Under the pieces are notes generated by a model. That model saw only the letters and a list, made by a program, of their open reading frames with translations, was not told where the DNA came from and did not search any database. This document shows positions 17,617-25,424 of a stretch of DNA of 64,000 nt, piece by piece. A program made the translations under genes and the position numbers. Within the stretch, counting starts at the first letter, position 1. Each line of letters opens with the position of its first letter. The stretch is taken from the NCBI RefSeq assembly GCF_030317035.1, contig NZ_JASZYK010000005.1, positions 186,001 to 250,000 on the forward strand, in the 5' to 3' direction. This stretch comes from Variovorax sp. J22G73. Lineage in GTDB: Bacteria > Pseudomonadota > Gammaproteobacteria > Burkholderiales > Burkholderiaceae_C.

Positions 17617-18432
17617 ATGCAAAGGCCGAACAACATGATGCGCACCAACACCTTCCACGCGTACCAGTCCATTCCGCGGCCGGTGTCGATGATCGTGATC
17701 GAGCACGAGCCGGAGCCTTCGCTGATCGTGCCCCTGCATTCGCACCCGCGCGCGCAGCTGGCGTACGCGGTCAGGGGCACCTTCACGCTGCACACGGCCA
17801 CCGGGGCCTGGCTGGTGCCGCCGAACCGCGCGGTGTGGGTGCCCGGCGGGGTGGAGCACGAGATGCATGCGCGCGGGCAGCCGGTGTCGAACCGGTCGCT
17901 GTACATCCAGCCCGACGCCTCGCCCGACCTGCCGGGCGAGTGCTGCGTGATCGAGGTGTCGCCGCTGCTGCGGCAGCTGGTGATCGACGCCACCGAGATT
18001 CCGCTGCTCTACGACGAGGCGGGGCGCGACGGGCGCGTGATGCGGCTCATCCTCGATGAAATCTGTGCCGCCCCGCGCGCGCCGCTGCACGTGCCGATGC
18101 CGCGCGACGTGCGGCTGCTGCGCATCTGCCGCAAGCTGCTCGAAGAGCCCGGCAGCGAGGGCGACCTGGCGTACTGGGCCCGCTACGGCGCGCTCGGCCG
18201 GCGCACGCTGACGCGGCTCTTTCGCGACGAGACCGGCATCACCTTCACGCTGTGGCGCCAGCAGCTGCAGCTGATGGAGGCGCTGCGCTGGCTTGCCATG
18301 GGCAGGCCCGTGACCACGGTGGCGATGGACCTGGGCTACGAGAGCCCGAGCGCTTTCACCGCGATGTTCCGCCGCGTGATGGGCAAGACGCCCAAGCACT
18401 ACCTGGGTGGCAAAGGGGTGGACGCGGGCTGA
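17617..18432 (+). CDS. AraC-family transcriptional regulator
   Basis: This 271-residue regulator has an N-terminal cupin-like ligand domain (LHSHPRAQLAYAVRGTFTL, VPPNRAVWVPGGVEHEM). Its C-terminal AraC-type double helix-turn-helix lies at about 165-265 (ARYGALGRRTLTRLFRDETG, VAMDLGYESPSAFTAMFRRVMGKTPKHYL). ATG 17617 is chosen. ATGs at 17635 and 17638 are equally possible and have AAAGG upstream. It follows mvaA by 49 bp on the same strand, so it may control the mevalonate-type operon or the convergent lactonase. The cupin suggests a small organic ligand. Confidence 0.9.
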   Translation: MQRPNNMMRTNTFHAYQSIPRPVSMIVIEHEPEPSLIVPLHSHPRAQLAYAVRGTFTLHTATGAWLVPPNRAVWVPGGVEHEMHARGQPVSNRSLYIQPDASPDLPGECCVIEVSPLLRQLVIDATEIPLLYDEAGRDGRVMRLILDEICAAPRAPLHVPMPRDVRLLRICRKLLEEPGSEGDLAYWARYGALGRRTLTRLFRDETGITFTLWRQQLQLMEALRWLAMGRPVTTVAMDLGYESPSAFTAMFRRVMGKTPKHYLGGKGVDAG

Positions 18433-18455
18433 GCGTGCAGTGCGGGCCGACGCAC

Positions 18456-19385
18456 TCAGGTCGCAAAGTTCAGCGCCAGCCCCGGCGTCGGCCAGTCGTC
18501 GATGGCGATGAGCCTGCCGCCGCCCGACAGCGTGACGTAGGCCGTGCGCCGGTCGCGCCCGCCGAAGCAGATGTTGGTGGTGTAGCGGTCGGGCAGCGGC
18601 ACGTGCTCGACGCTGCCGCCGTCGGGCGACACGATGCTGATGCCGCCGTGCAGCAGCGTGGCCACGCACAGGTTGCCCAGGGCGTCGACCGCCATCGAAT
18701 CGAAGCGCTGGTAGTGCCCGCCCGGCGAGGCGCACAGCATGCGGCCGCCGTGCGGCGACGGCCAGCCGTCCTTGCGCACGCGGCCGGGCGCGGTGATGTC
18801 GAAGGCCCAGAGGCGCGCGCCTTCGGTCTCGGCGTAGTACAGCGTCTGGCCGTCGGGTGATAGGGCGATGCCGTTGGGCGTCATCACCGGCCGCGCGATG
18901 GCGTGGGCGGCCCCGCCGCCGGCATGGCCGTAGAACAGGCTGCCGCGGTCCATGTCGCGCTCGCGTGTCTTGCCCAGGTCGGTGAAGTAGAAGCCGCCAT
19001 GCGCGTCGAACACGATGTCGTTGGGCCCGCAGAGGGCGCCGCCTTCGACCGTGTCGTACAGCCGCTCGGCATGGCCGGTGGAAAGGTCGACGCGCTCGAT
19101 GCGGCCGCCCGAGTAGTCGTCGGCCTGGCCGACCGGGCGCAGGCAGCCGTCGGCCTCGGTGTGCCAGCGAAAGCCGCCGTTGTTGCACACGTAGACGGCA
19201 CCGTCGGGGCCGATGGCCGCGCCGTTGGGGCCGCCGCCCAGGTCGGCCACCACCTGCACCAGCCCGTCGGCGCGCACGCGCGTGAGGGTGCCACGCGCGA
19301 TTTCGACGAGCAGCACGGAGCCGTCGTCCATGGCGATCGGGCCTTCGGGAAATTGCAGGCCGGTGGCGAGTTCGCGGATGCGCAT
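18456..19385 (-). CDS. SMP-30/gluconolactonase/LRE family protein
   Basis: This six-bladed beta-propeller lactonase-type enzyme has 309 residues. Typical SMP-30 blocks are LQFPEGPIAMDDGSVLLVEI, GGGPNGAAIGPDGAVYVCNNGG, GPNDIVFDAHGGFYFTDLG and TPNGIALSPDGQTLYYAET. The Glu of FPEGP, Asn of GPNDI and Asp of SPDG are the usual calcium and active-site positions. I chose ATG 19385 (MRIRELATGLQFPEG). The longer frame would need a TTG start. The gene converges on the AraC regulator. It may hydrolyse a lactone, and mevalonolactone is a tempting candidate given the neighbours (inference only). Confidence 0.88.
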   Translation of the reverse strand: MRIRELATGLQFPEGPIAMDDGSVLLVEIARGTLTRVRADGLVQVVADLGGGPNGAAIGPDGAVYVCNNGGFRWHTEADGCLRPVGQADDYSGGRIERVDLSTGHAERLYDTVEGGALCGPNDIVFDAHGGFYFTDLGKTRERDMDRGSLFYGHAGGGAAHAIARPVMTPNGIALSPDGQTLYYAETEGARLWAFDITAPGRVRKDGWPSPHGGRMLCASPGGHYQRFDSMAVDALGNLCVATLLHGGISIVSPDGGSVEHVPLPDRYTTNICFGGRDRRTAYVTLSGGGRLIAIDDWPTPGLALNFAT

Positions 19386-19536
19386 CGAGGGCTTCTGGAG
19401 TGGCAAGGAAGGCTAGGAAGAGGGCGGTCGTGTCGCGAGTTTGCCCTCGGACCTTGCGCCGTGGGGATCGTCGCGCGCTTTTTTTGCGCCAAGTCCTACG
19501 CCTGCGGCGGCCGGCAAACCTTCATATCTTTTGACC

Positions 19537-19977
19537 ATGCAAGAGAGTTTTCTGGACCGCACGCTTCTTCTCCTTCAACAGCATGCCTACGCGCGCGTGC
19601 TGTGCGAATTTCATCGCATGCAGGACACGCGATGTCGCGCGCTCGACGTGGGCACGCATGGGTGCGCGCAGGCACAGGCGCGACTGGCGGCTTGCGAGCA
19701 GCAGCTGGCCGCTTGCCGGCATGCGCTGCAAGACCCTGATCGGGCGGCTGCGGTTCGCATCGCGCGTGCGTTGTACCTGCGCTTTCTGCTGAGCAGCGCG
19801 CCGTCTCGGTTGCAGCCCTGGTGCGATGGGGAAGACCTGGAGCACATGCCGCGCTCGCACATGTTCGAGTGGATCGCGCACGACTTCGAGCGGCTCGAAC
19901 TCGCGGCACTCGAAGACGCGATGACGCCGGCCGAAGCAGCCTCCTACGCACGTGCGCTAGAAGGCGTCGACGACTGA
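19537..19977 (+). CDS. hypothetical protein, 146 aa
   Basis: A helical, Cys- and Ala-rich protein that I do not recognise. The text contains several Cys (LAACEQQLAACRHAL) and ends in a helix (MTPAEAASYARALEGV). There is no signal peptide or transmembrane segment. ATG 19537 (MQESFLDRTLLLLQQHAYAR) gives a sensible N-terminus. The longer frame from 19441 needs a TTG. It is divergent from the lactonase gene across about 150 bp and convergent with the next small gene. Confidence 0.6.
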   Translation: MQESFLDRTLLLLQQHAYARVLCEFHRMQDTRCRALDVGTHGCAQAQARLAACEQQLAACRHALQDPDRAAAVRIARALYLRFLLSSAPSRLQPWCDGEDLEHMPRSHMFEWIAHDFERLELAALEDAMTPAEAASYARALEGVDD

Positions 19978-20011
19978 AATTCTTTGGCGGGGATTGGGGG
20001 GAGGGCGACGC

Positions 20012-20233
20012 TTACCAGCGCTTCCACCATGGGCCGCGCGCCTGGCGCAACTCCAGGTGGCGCGTGTCGAGGTCGTGTGCGGGTGCGGCACGCGACCCGG
20101 TGAGGCGCCGCACTTCGACCTCCAGCGCATGCGCGATGCCGCGGGCGGTGTGATCGCCCCGCAGCGCGCGTCGGCGCCATTCGGCGGCCAAGGCTGCGAG
20201 GCCGTTCTGGTCCAGGTTGTGTGTCTCCGGCAT
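20012..20233 (-). CDS. hypothetical protein, 73 aa
   Basis: A small basic cytoplasmic protein that opens MPETHNLDQNGLAALAAEWRRRALRG and ends GPWWKRW (described in parts). It is probably two helices. The ATG at 20233 is preferred to one 15 codons upstream. I recall nothing functional for it. Coding is supported by the biased third positions and the absence of a better frame. Confidence 0.5.
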   Translation of the reverse strand: MPETHNLDQNGLAALAAEWRRRALRGDHTARGIAHALEVEVRRLTGSRAAPAHDLDTRHLELRQARGPWWKRW

Positions 20234-20387
20234 GGGCGCGAGTTTTCCACGGAGGCACGGGCGTTCTTGTAGGCGCAACGGTCGTGCGCGCGTGCGAAGA
20301 AATTACATGAAGCTACATCCGGCGCCCGTGAAATGGGCAAATGCGGGTGTGAGGCAAAGCCGACGGCTCGGCGCTCCGGTTCGCTAC

Positions 20388-20406
20388 AATGAGAACCATT
20401 CTTATT
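20388..20406 (+). promoter_or_regulatory. Fur box upstream of the FecI-type sigma gene
   Basis: AATGAGAACCATTCTTATT matches the TGAGAAT-n-ATTCTCA type of Fur box seen in proteobacteria, at about 13 of 15 core positions. It lies 30 bp before the sigma-factor ATG, where iron-loaded Fur would block transcription of the iron operon. The site is conspicuously AT-rich against its surroundings. Confidence 0.75.
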
Positions 20407-20436
20407 AAGGCGCAGTGCCCGCTGCGTGCAGAACCC

Positions 20437-20943
20437 ATGCCGGCCGCCGAGTTCGTGTTGCAGCACGAAGTGCAATCGCTTTACAGCAACCACCACGGGT
20501 GGCTGCATGGCTGGCTGCGCAAGAAACTCGGCTGCTCGCACAACGCGGCCGACCTGGCGCACGACACCTTCGTTCGCGTGCTGAGCAAGGCCGAGCCCGT
20601 GGCCGCGACCGAACCGCGCGCCTACCTCGCGACCATCGCGCACGGCCTGGTGGTCGACTTTCACCGCCGCCGCGCGCTCGAACGCGCCTACCTGCAGACC
20701 CTGGCCGCGCTGCCCGAACCGCAGGCGCCGTCACCCGAAGAGCGCGCCCTGGTGCTGGAAGCGCTGACCGCCATCGACGCGATGCTCGACGGCATGAAGC
20801 CGCCGATTCGCCAGGCCTTCATCCTGTCGCAGCTCGACGGGCTGACCTACCGCGAGATCGCCGGGCGGCTGAACGTGACGGTGCGCACGGTGAACAACTA
20901 CATGCTCAAGGCGCTGGAGCATTGCTACCTGCTGGCGCCGTGA
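20437..20943 (+). CDS. FecI-like ECF sigma factor
   Basis: This 168-residue extracytoplasmic-function sigma factor has a region 2 with HNAADLAHDTFVRVLSKAEP and ATIAHGLVVDFHRRRALER, and a region 4 helix-turn-helix with LDGLTYREIAGRLNVTVRTVNNYMLKALEHC in the C-terminal third. ATG 20437 gives the usual length. The 16 extra upstream codons would cover the Fur box. The stop codon overlaps the GTG of the FecR gene by four bases. In this receptor-linked class the sigma factor directs transcription of the adjacent TonB-dependent receptor when its siderophore is bound outside, and Fur adds iron repression. Confidence 0.92.
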   Translation: MPAAEFVLQHEVQSLYSNHHGWLHGWLRKKLGCSHNAADLAHDTFVRVLSKAEPVAATEPRAYLATIAHGLVVDFHRRRALERAYLQTLAALPEPQAPSPEERALVLEALTAIDAMLDGMKPPIRQAFILSQLDGLTYREIAGRLNVTVRTVNNYMLKALEHCYLLAP

Positions 20944-22016
20944 AGGCCTCCTTCGAACACGGCGGCATCGATGGCGGCATCCACGGCGACATCGCCCTGC
21001 GCCCGCTGGCCGACGTTGATGCCGATGCCGATGCCGAGGTCCGCCGGCAGGCGATCGCCTGGTACGCGCGCCTGTGCTCCGGCGAGGCGACCGAGGCCGA
21101 CCGCGAGGCCTGGCAGCGCTGGCATCGCGCGCACCCCGACCACCAGCGCGCGTGGCAGCGCTTCACGGCGATGCAGACGACGCTGCAGCGCGTGCCTGCG
21201 CACATCGCCGCGCCAACGATGCGCGCCGTGCGGCCGGAGCGCATCGACCGGCGCCGCGTGCTGCGTGGGCTGGCGGTGCTGGCCTCGGGCGGGTCGCTGG
21301 CGTACCTGTCTTGGCAGGTGGCCGACACCGTGGGTGTGCAGGGCATGCAAGGCGGCTGGCGCGCGTGGCTCGCCGACTACCACACCGGCACCGGCGAGCA
21401 GCGTTCGGTGCTGCTGGCCGACGGCTCGCGGCTGATGCTTAACACGCGCTCGGCCGCCGACGTGGCCATGGACGCATCGCGCCGGCTCGTGACGCTGCGC
21501 GATGGCGAGATCCTCGTCGAGACCGCGAAACCCCGCGCCCGCGCAAGCAAGGACGCGCGCCCCTTCATGGTGGAAACCGCGCAGGGCCGCATCCTGGCGC
21601 TGGGCACGCGCTTCACGGTGCGCACGCAGGGCGAGCGCACGACGGTCACGGTGCTGGAAGACGCGGTGGAACTGCGCGCCGTGCAGCGGCCGGGTCAGGT
21701 CGTGACGCTGCGCGCCGGCGAGCAAGCCAGCTTCGGCGCGAGCGGCATCGACGCGCCGCGCGCCGCCGATGCCGCGGCCGCCGACTGGACGCAGGGCAGC
21801 CTGGTGGTCAACGACTGGCGGCTGGAAGACGTGGTGGCCGAGCTGTCGCGCTACCGGCGCGGTCGCCTGGTGTGCGACCCGGCGGTGGCCGACATCAAGG
21901 TGTCGGGCGCCTTTCCGCTGGACGACACCGACAAGGCGCTGGCCGTGCTCACGCGCGCGTTTCCGGTGCGCGCGAGCAGCGTCACGCGCTACTGGGTGTC
22001 GCTGGTGCCGGCCTGA
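20940..22016 (+). CDS. FecR-type anti-sigma/sigma regulator
   Basis: This inner-membrane sigma regulator has 358 residues. A DUF4880-type cytoplasmic N-terminus (AIAWYARLCSGEATEADREAWQRW) leads to a membrane segment near residue 105-120 (VLRGLAVLASGGSLAYL). A periplasmic FecR domain (ADYHTGTGEQRSVLLADGS) and a C-terminal STN-like module follow. The conserved LGTRF motif is intact, with Gly222-Thr223. Gly-Thr is the bond at which several FecR proteins (for example FoxR) self-cleave. GTG 20940 makes the start, overlapping the sigma stop codon by four bases. The FecI-FecR-receptor order is the standard siderophore signalling unit. Confidence 0.92.
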   Translation: MKASFEHGGIDGGIHGDIALRPLADVDADADAEVRRQAIAWYARLCSGEATEADREAWQRWHRAHPDHQRAWQRFTAMQTTLQRVPAHIAAPTMRAVRPERIDRRRVLRGLAVLASGGSLAYLSWQVADTVGVQGMQGGWRAWLADYHTGTGEQRSVLLADGSRLMLNTRSAADVAMDASRRLVTLRDGEILVETAKPRARASKDARPFMVETAQGRILALGTRFTVRTQGERTTVTVLEDAVELRAVQRPGQVVTLRAGEQASFGASGIDAPRAADAAAADWTQGSLVVNDWRLEDVVAELSRYRRGRLVCDPAVADIKVSGAFPLDDTDKALAVLTRAFPVRASSVTRYWVSLVPA

Positions 22017-22149
22017 TCGCGCCACCGTTTCGATTGATTTGCGAATTTTTTCTCCAGCACCTTTCATCTTTTCCGGTTTCGTTCGGCCTACCTCTCAGAA
22101 CCATGGCGCGTGCGCCATGGGCCCGCCCTCCCTGCCGAAGGAAACCCGA

Positions 22150-24660
22150 ATGCCCGTGCCGAAGCTGAACCTGTCTCCCACCCCTGTACGAAAGGCGCTG
22201 TGCCTGCTGGCGGCCGCGCTGGCGGTGCCGCTCGCGGCGCACGCCGCGGAGCCGGCCACCGGTGCCACCGGAGCCACGGGCGCCGCCGTGGGTGCTGCCG
22301 CCGCCAGGGCCTACCGCATCGACGCCGGCCCGCTGGCCTCGGTGCTCGGCCGCTTCGCCGCCGCCTCGGGCGTGGCGCTGTCGTTCGACCCGACCAGCAC
22401 GCGGGACCTGAAGTCCGGCGGCCTGCAGGGCAGCTACACGGTGCGCGCCGGTTTCGCCGCGCTGCTGTCGGGCTCCGGGCTCGAGGCGGTGGAGGGCGGC
22501 GCCAGCGAGTTCACGCTGCGCAAGGCCATGCCCGTGCCGCTCGTCGGCACCGCCGCGGCCCCCGACAGCGAAGACGCCGACGGCACGTTGCCCGCCGTGC
22601 GCGTGGTGGCGCGCGCGGCGCCGGTGCCCACCGACGCCGACGACCGCTACCAGCCCACGCCCGATGCATCGACCCTGCGCACCACCGCGCCGGTGCTGGA
22701 GATTCCGCAGGTGGTCAACGTGGTGCCCGCGCAGGTCATTCGCGACCAGCGCCCGCGCAACATCGACGACGCGCTGGCCAACGTGAGCGGCATCAACCAG
22801 GGCAACACCCTGGCCAGCACGCAGGACACGATCATGAAGCGCGGCTTCGGCGGCAACCGCGACGGTTCCATCATGCACAACGGCATGCCGCTGGTGCAGG
22901 GCCGCGGCATGAACGCGGCGGCCGAGAGCGTCGAGGTGCTCAAGGGCCCGTCGTCGCTGCTGTACGGGCTGATGGACCCGGGCGGCGTTGTCAACGTGGT
23001 CAGCAAGAAGCCGCAACTGCGCCAGCGCACCGCGCTGTCGCTGCTGGGCTCGGGCTACGCGGGCGGGCGCGACGGCAGCGGCGCCACGCTGGACACCACC
23101 GGCCCCATCGGCGAGAACGGGTTGGCGTACCGGCTCGTGGTCGACCACGTGGACGAAGACTACTGGCGCAACTTCGGCAAGCACCGCGAGACGCTGGTGG
23201 CGCCTTCGCTGGCCTGGTACGGCGACGACACGCAGGCCGTGTTCTGGTACGAGTACCGCAAGTACGTGACCCCGTTCGACCGCGGCACCGCGCTCGACCC
23301 GCGCACCCAGCGCCCGCTCGCGCTGCCCAAGACCCAGCGGCTGGACGAGCCCTTCAACGAGATGACCGGCGAGACGCACCTGGCGCAGCTGTCGGTCGAC
23401 CACCAGTTCGGCGGCGGCTGGGCCGGGCACGTGAACCTCAGCTACAACCGCGAGGCGTACGACGCCAACCAGCTGCGCGTGAACGGCATCAACACCACGC
23501 GCGGCACGCTGGCGCGCAGCAACGACGCCACGCACGGCGCGCTCAGCACCGACAGCTACGCCACCGCCTACGTCGACGGCACGGTCGAGCTGGGCGGCAT
23601 GCGCCACGACCTGCAGTTCGGCTGGGACGCCGAGTACCGCCGCATCTACCGCGCCGACCTGCTGCGCCAGGCCACCACGCGCACCTTCAACTACATCTTT
23701 CCGGTGTACGGGCTGGAGGCGCCGTCGAGCACCGTGTCCGCCAGCGACAGCGACCAGACCGACCGGCTGCACAACCAGTCGCTGTTCCTGCAGGACTCGA
23801 TTCACCTGAGCGACCGCTGGATCGCCGTGGCCGCGCTGCGCTACCAGGCCTGGAGCCAGCTGGCGGGGCGCGGGCGCCCATTCAAGGTGAACACCGACAC
23901 CGACGGCTCCAAGGTGCTGCCGCGCGTGGGGCTGATCTACAAGTGGAGCGACACGGTGTCGCTGTACGGCAGCTACACGCAGTCGCTGAAGCCGGCCTCG
24001 ACCATCGCGCCGCTCTCCAGCGGCTATGTGCTCGACGCCTCGGTGAAGCCCGAGGAGGCCAAGTCGTGGGAGATGGGCGCCAAGATCGACATGCCCGGCG
24101 GGCTGACCGGAACGGTGGCGCTGTTCGACATTCGCAAGCGCAACGTGCTGGTCTCGCAGTTCAACGACGTGACCAAGCTGACCGACTGGCGCACCTCGGG
24201 CGCCGCCCGCTCGCGCGGCCTGGAAGTGGACGTGGCGGGCCAGCTGGGCAAGAACTGGAGCGCCATCGCCAGCTACGCCTACATCGACGCCAAGACCACC
24301 GAAGACCCGCTGTACGCCGGCAACCGGCTGTGGAACGTGGCGCGGCAGACGGCGTCGGTCTCGGCGGTGTACGACTTCGGGCAGGTGCTCGGCAGCGAAG
24401 GGCGGCTGCGCGTGGGCGCGGGCGCGCACCACGTGGGCAAGCGCGCGGGCGATTCGGCCAACAGCTTCGAGCTGCCCGGGTACACCACGGTCGATGCCTT
24501 CGCCACCTACGACACGCGGCTGTACGGCAAGAAGGTGAAGTTCCAGCTGAACGTGAAGAACCTGTTCGACAAGACCTACTACCCGTCGGCGGCCAACACG
24601 TACTTCATCTCGATGGGCGATGCGCGTCAGGTGTCGTTGCTGACGACCTTCGAGTTCTGA
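22150..24660 (+). CDS. TonB-dependent siderophore receptor with N-terminal signalling domain
   Basis: This 836-residue outer-membrane receptor and signal transducer has a signal peptide cleaved near AHA-AEP (about residue 32). An STN signalling domain spans about 55-125 (YRIDAGPLASVLGRFAAASGVAL). The plug is at about 175-285 (QVVNVVPAQVIRDQRPRNI, EVLKGPSSLLYGLMDPGGVVN). A 22-strand barrel follows to the C-terminal RQVSLLTTFEF. The STN domain marks it as a transducer that talks to the adjacent FecR protein. ATG 22150 has AAGGAAA seven bases upstream. The cognate siderophore cannot be read from the sequence, though a hydroxamate-type ligand is common for this subfamily. Confidence 0.94.
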   Translation: MPVPKLNLSPTPVRKALCLLAAALAVPLAAHAAEPATGATGATGAAVGAAAARAYRIDAGPLASVLGRFAAASGVALSFDPTSTRDLKSGGLQGSYTVRAGFAALLSGSGLEAVEGGASEFTLRKAMPVPLVGTAAAPDSEDADGTLPAVRVVARAAPVPTDADDRYQPTPDASTLRTTAPVLEIPQVVNVVPAQVIRDQRPRNIDDALANVSGINQGNTLASTQDTIMKRGFGGNRDGSIMHNGMPLVQGRGMNAAAESVEVLKGPSSLLYGLMDPGGVVNVVSKKPQLRQRTALSLLGSGYAGGRDGSGATLDTTGPIGENGLAYRLVVDHVDEDYWRNFGKHRETLVAPSLAWYGDDTQAVFWYEYRKYVTPFDRGTALDPRTQRPLALPKTQRLDEPFNEMTGETHLAQLSVDHQFGGGWAGHVNLSYNREAYDANQLRVNGINTTRGTLARSNDATHGALSTDSYATAYVDGTVELGGMRHDLQFGWDAEYRRIYRADLLRQATTRTFNYIFPVYGLEAPSSTVSASDSDQTDRLHNQSLFLQDSIHLSDRWIAVAALRYQAWSQLAGRGRPFKVNTDTDGSKVLPRVGLIYKWSDTVSLYGSYTQSLKPASTIAPLSSGYVLDASVKPEEAKSWEMGAKIDMPGGLTGTVALFDIRKRNVLVSQFNDVTKLTDWRTSGAARSRGLEVDVAGQLGKNWSAIASYAYIDAKTTEDPLYAGNRLWNVARQTASVSAVYDFGQVLGSEGRLRVGAGAHHVGKRAGDSANSFELPGYTTVDAFATYDTRLYGKKVKFQLNVKNLFDKTYYPSAANTYFISMGDARQVSLLTTFEF

Positions 24661-24661
24661 G

Positions 24662-25414
24662 ATGACGCGACGCATCCGCTCCATCAGCGCGCTCCTTTTC
24701 ACCCGGCGCGCCGCGGTCCTGCTGGCCGCGAGCGGCCTCGTGGCTGCGCTTGAGCCCGGCCTCGGCACTGCGCACGCGGCCGAGCCCGCGAACCAGAGCC
24801 GTAAGGTCGTGCTGCTCGTGCAGCGCGACGGCCCGAACCTGCCGGTCGACGAGAAGGTCAAGGCCCACCTCGAGTCGCGCGGCTTCGCCGTCGCGTTGCA
24901 GGACCAGGCGGCCGCGCCGGCGGTGGCGAGCGACGCCGACCTGGTCGTCATTTCGTCCACCGTCGCCGCGAAAGACGTGAGCCCGGCGTGGCGGCAGCTC
25001 CCGGTGCCCTTGCTCACCTGGGAAAACGACCTGCTCGACGACCTTGCCATGACCGGCAAGCGCCACGACACCGACTTCGGCGAGGCCGCGAAAGAGCGCT
25101 ACGTGTGGCTCGTCAACGCGCCGCACCCGATGGCCGCGGGGCTGCCCGCCAGCGTGACCAACGTGTACACCAAGCAGGCCGGCATGAGCTGGGGCAAGCC
25201 CGGCCTCGGGGCCACCACCATCGCCACGCTGTACGGCCAGCCGGACAAGGCGGCGATCTTCGGCTACGAGAAGGGCGCCACCATGGACTACGAGTCGCTC
25301 GCGCCCGCGCGGCGCGTGATGTTCTTCCTCGGCAACGAGACCTTCACCAACCTTTCGCCCGCGGGCCGGCTGCTGTTCGACGCGGCGGTCGACTGGGCCG
25401 TCGGCATCCGCTGA
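24662..25414 (+). CDS. exported hypothetical protein in siderophore operon
   Basis: This is a 250-residue protein with a signal peptide (VLLAASGLVAALEPGLGTAHA, split, to about residue 38). The mature part alternates strands and helices (KVVLLVQRDGPNL, DADLVVISSTVAAKDV, VPLLTWENDLLDDL, RRVMFFLGNETFTNLSPAGRLLF). This suggests a flavodoxin/ThuA-like alpha-beta fold, but I see no catalytic triad and do not assign a function. It starts one base after the receptor stop codon and is followed 10 bp later by the flavoprotein gene, so it belongs to the iron operon and may bind or process the ferric complex in the periplasm. Confidence 0.8.
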   Translation: MTRRIRSISALLFTRRAAVLLAASGLVAALEPGLGTAHAAEPANQSRKVVLLVQRDGPNLPVDEKVKAHLESRGFAVALQDQAAAPAVASDADLVVISSTVAAKDVSPAWRQLPVPLLTWENDLLDDLAMTGKRHDTDFGEAAKERYVWLVNAPHPMAAGLPASVTNVYTKQAGMSWGKPGLGATTIATLYGQPDKAAIFGYEKGATMDYESLAPARRVMFFLGNETFTNLSPAGRLLFDAAVDWAVGIR

Positions 25415-25424
25415 AAACAATCAG

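Noticed and set aside
22150..24660. The receptor at 22150 as the receptor for the sigma system at 38169
   Set aside because: It has its own FecI and FecR immediately upstream with overlapping genes, and the 38169 sigma has its own STN protein.
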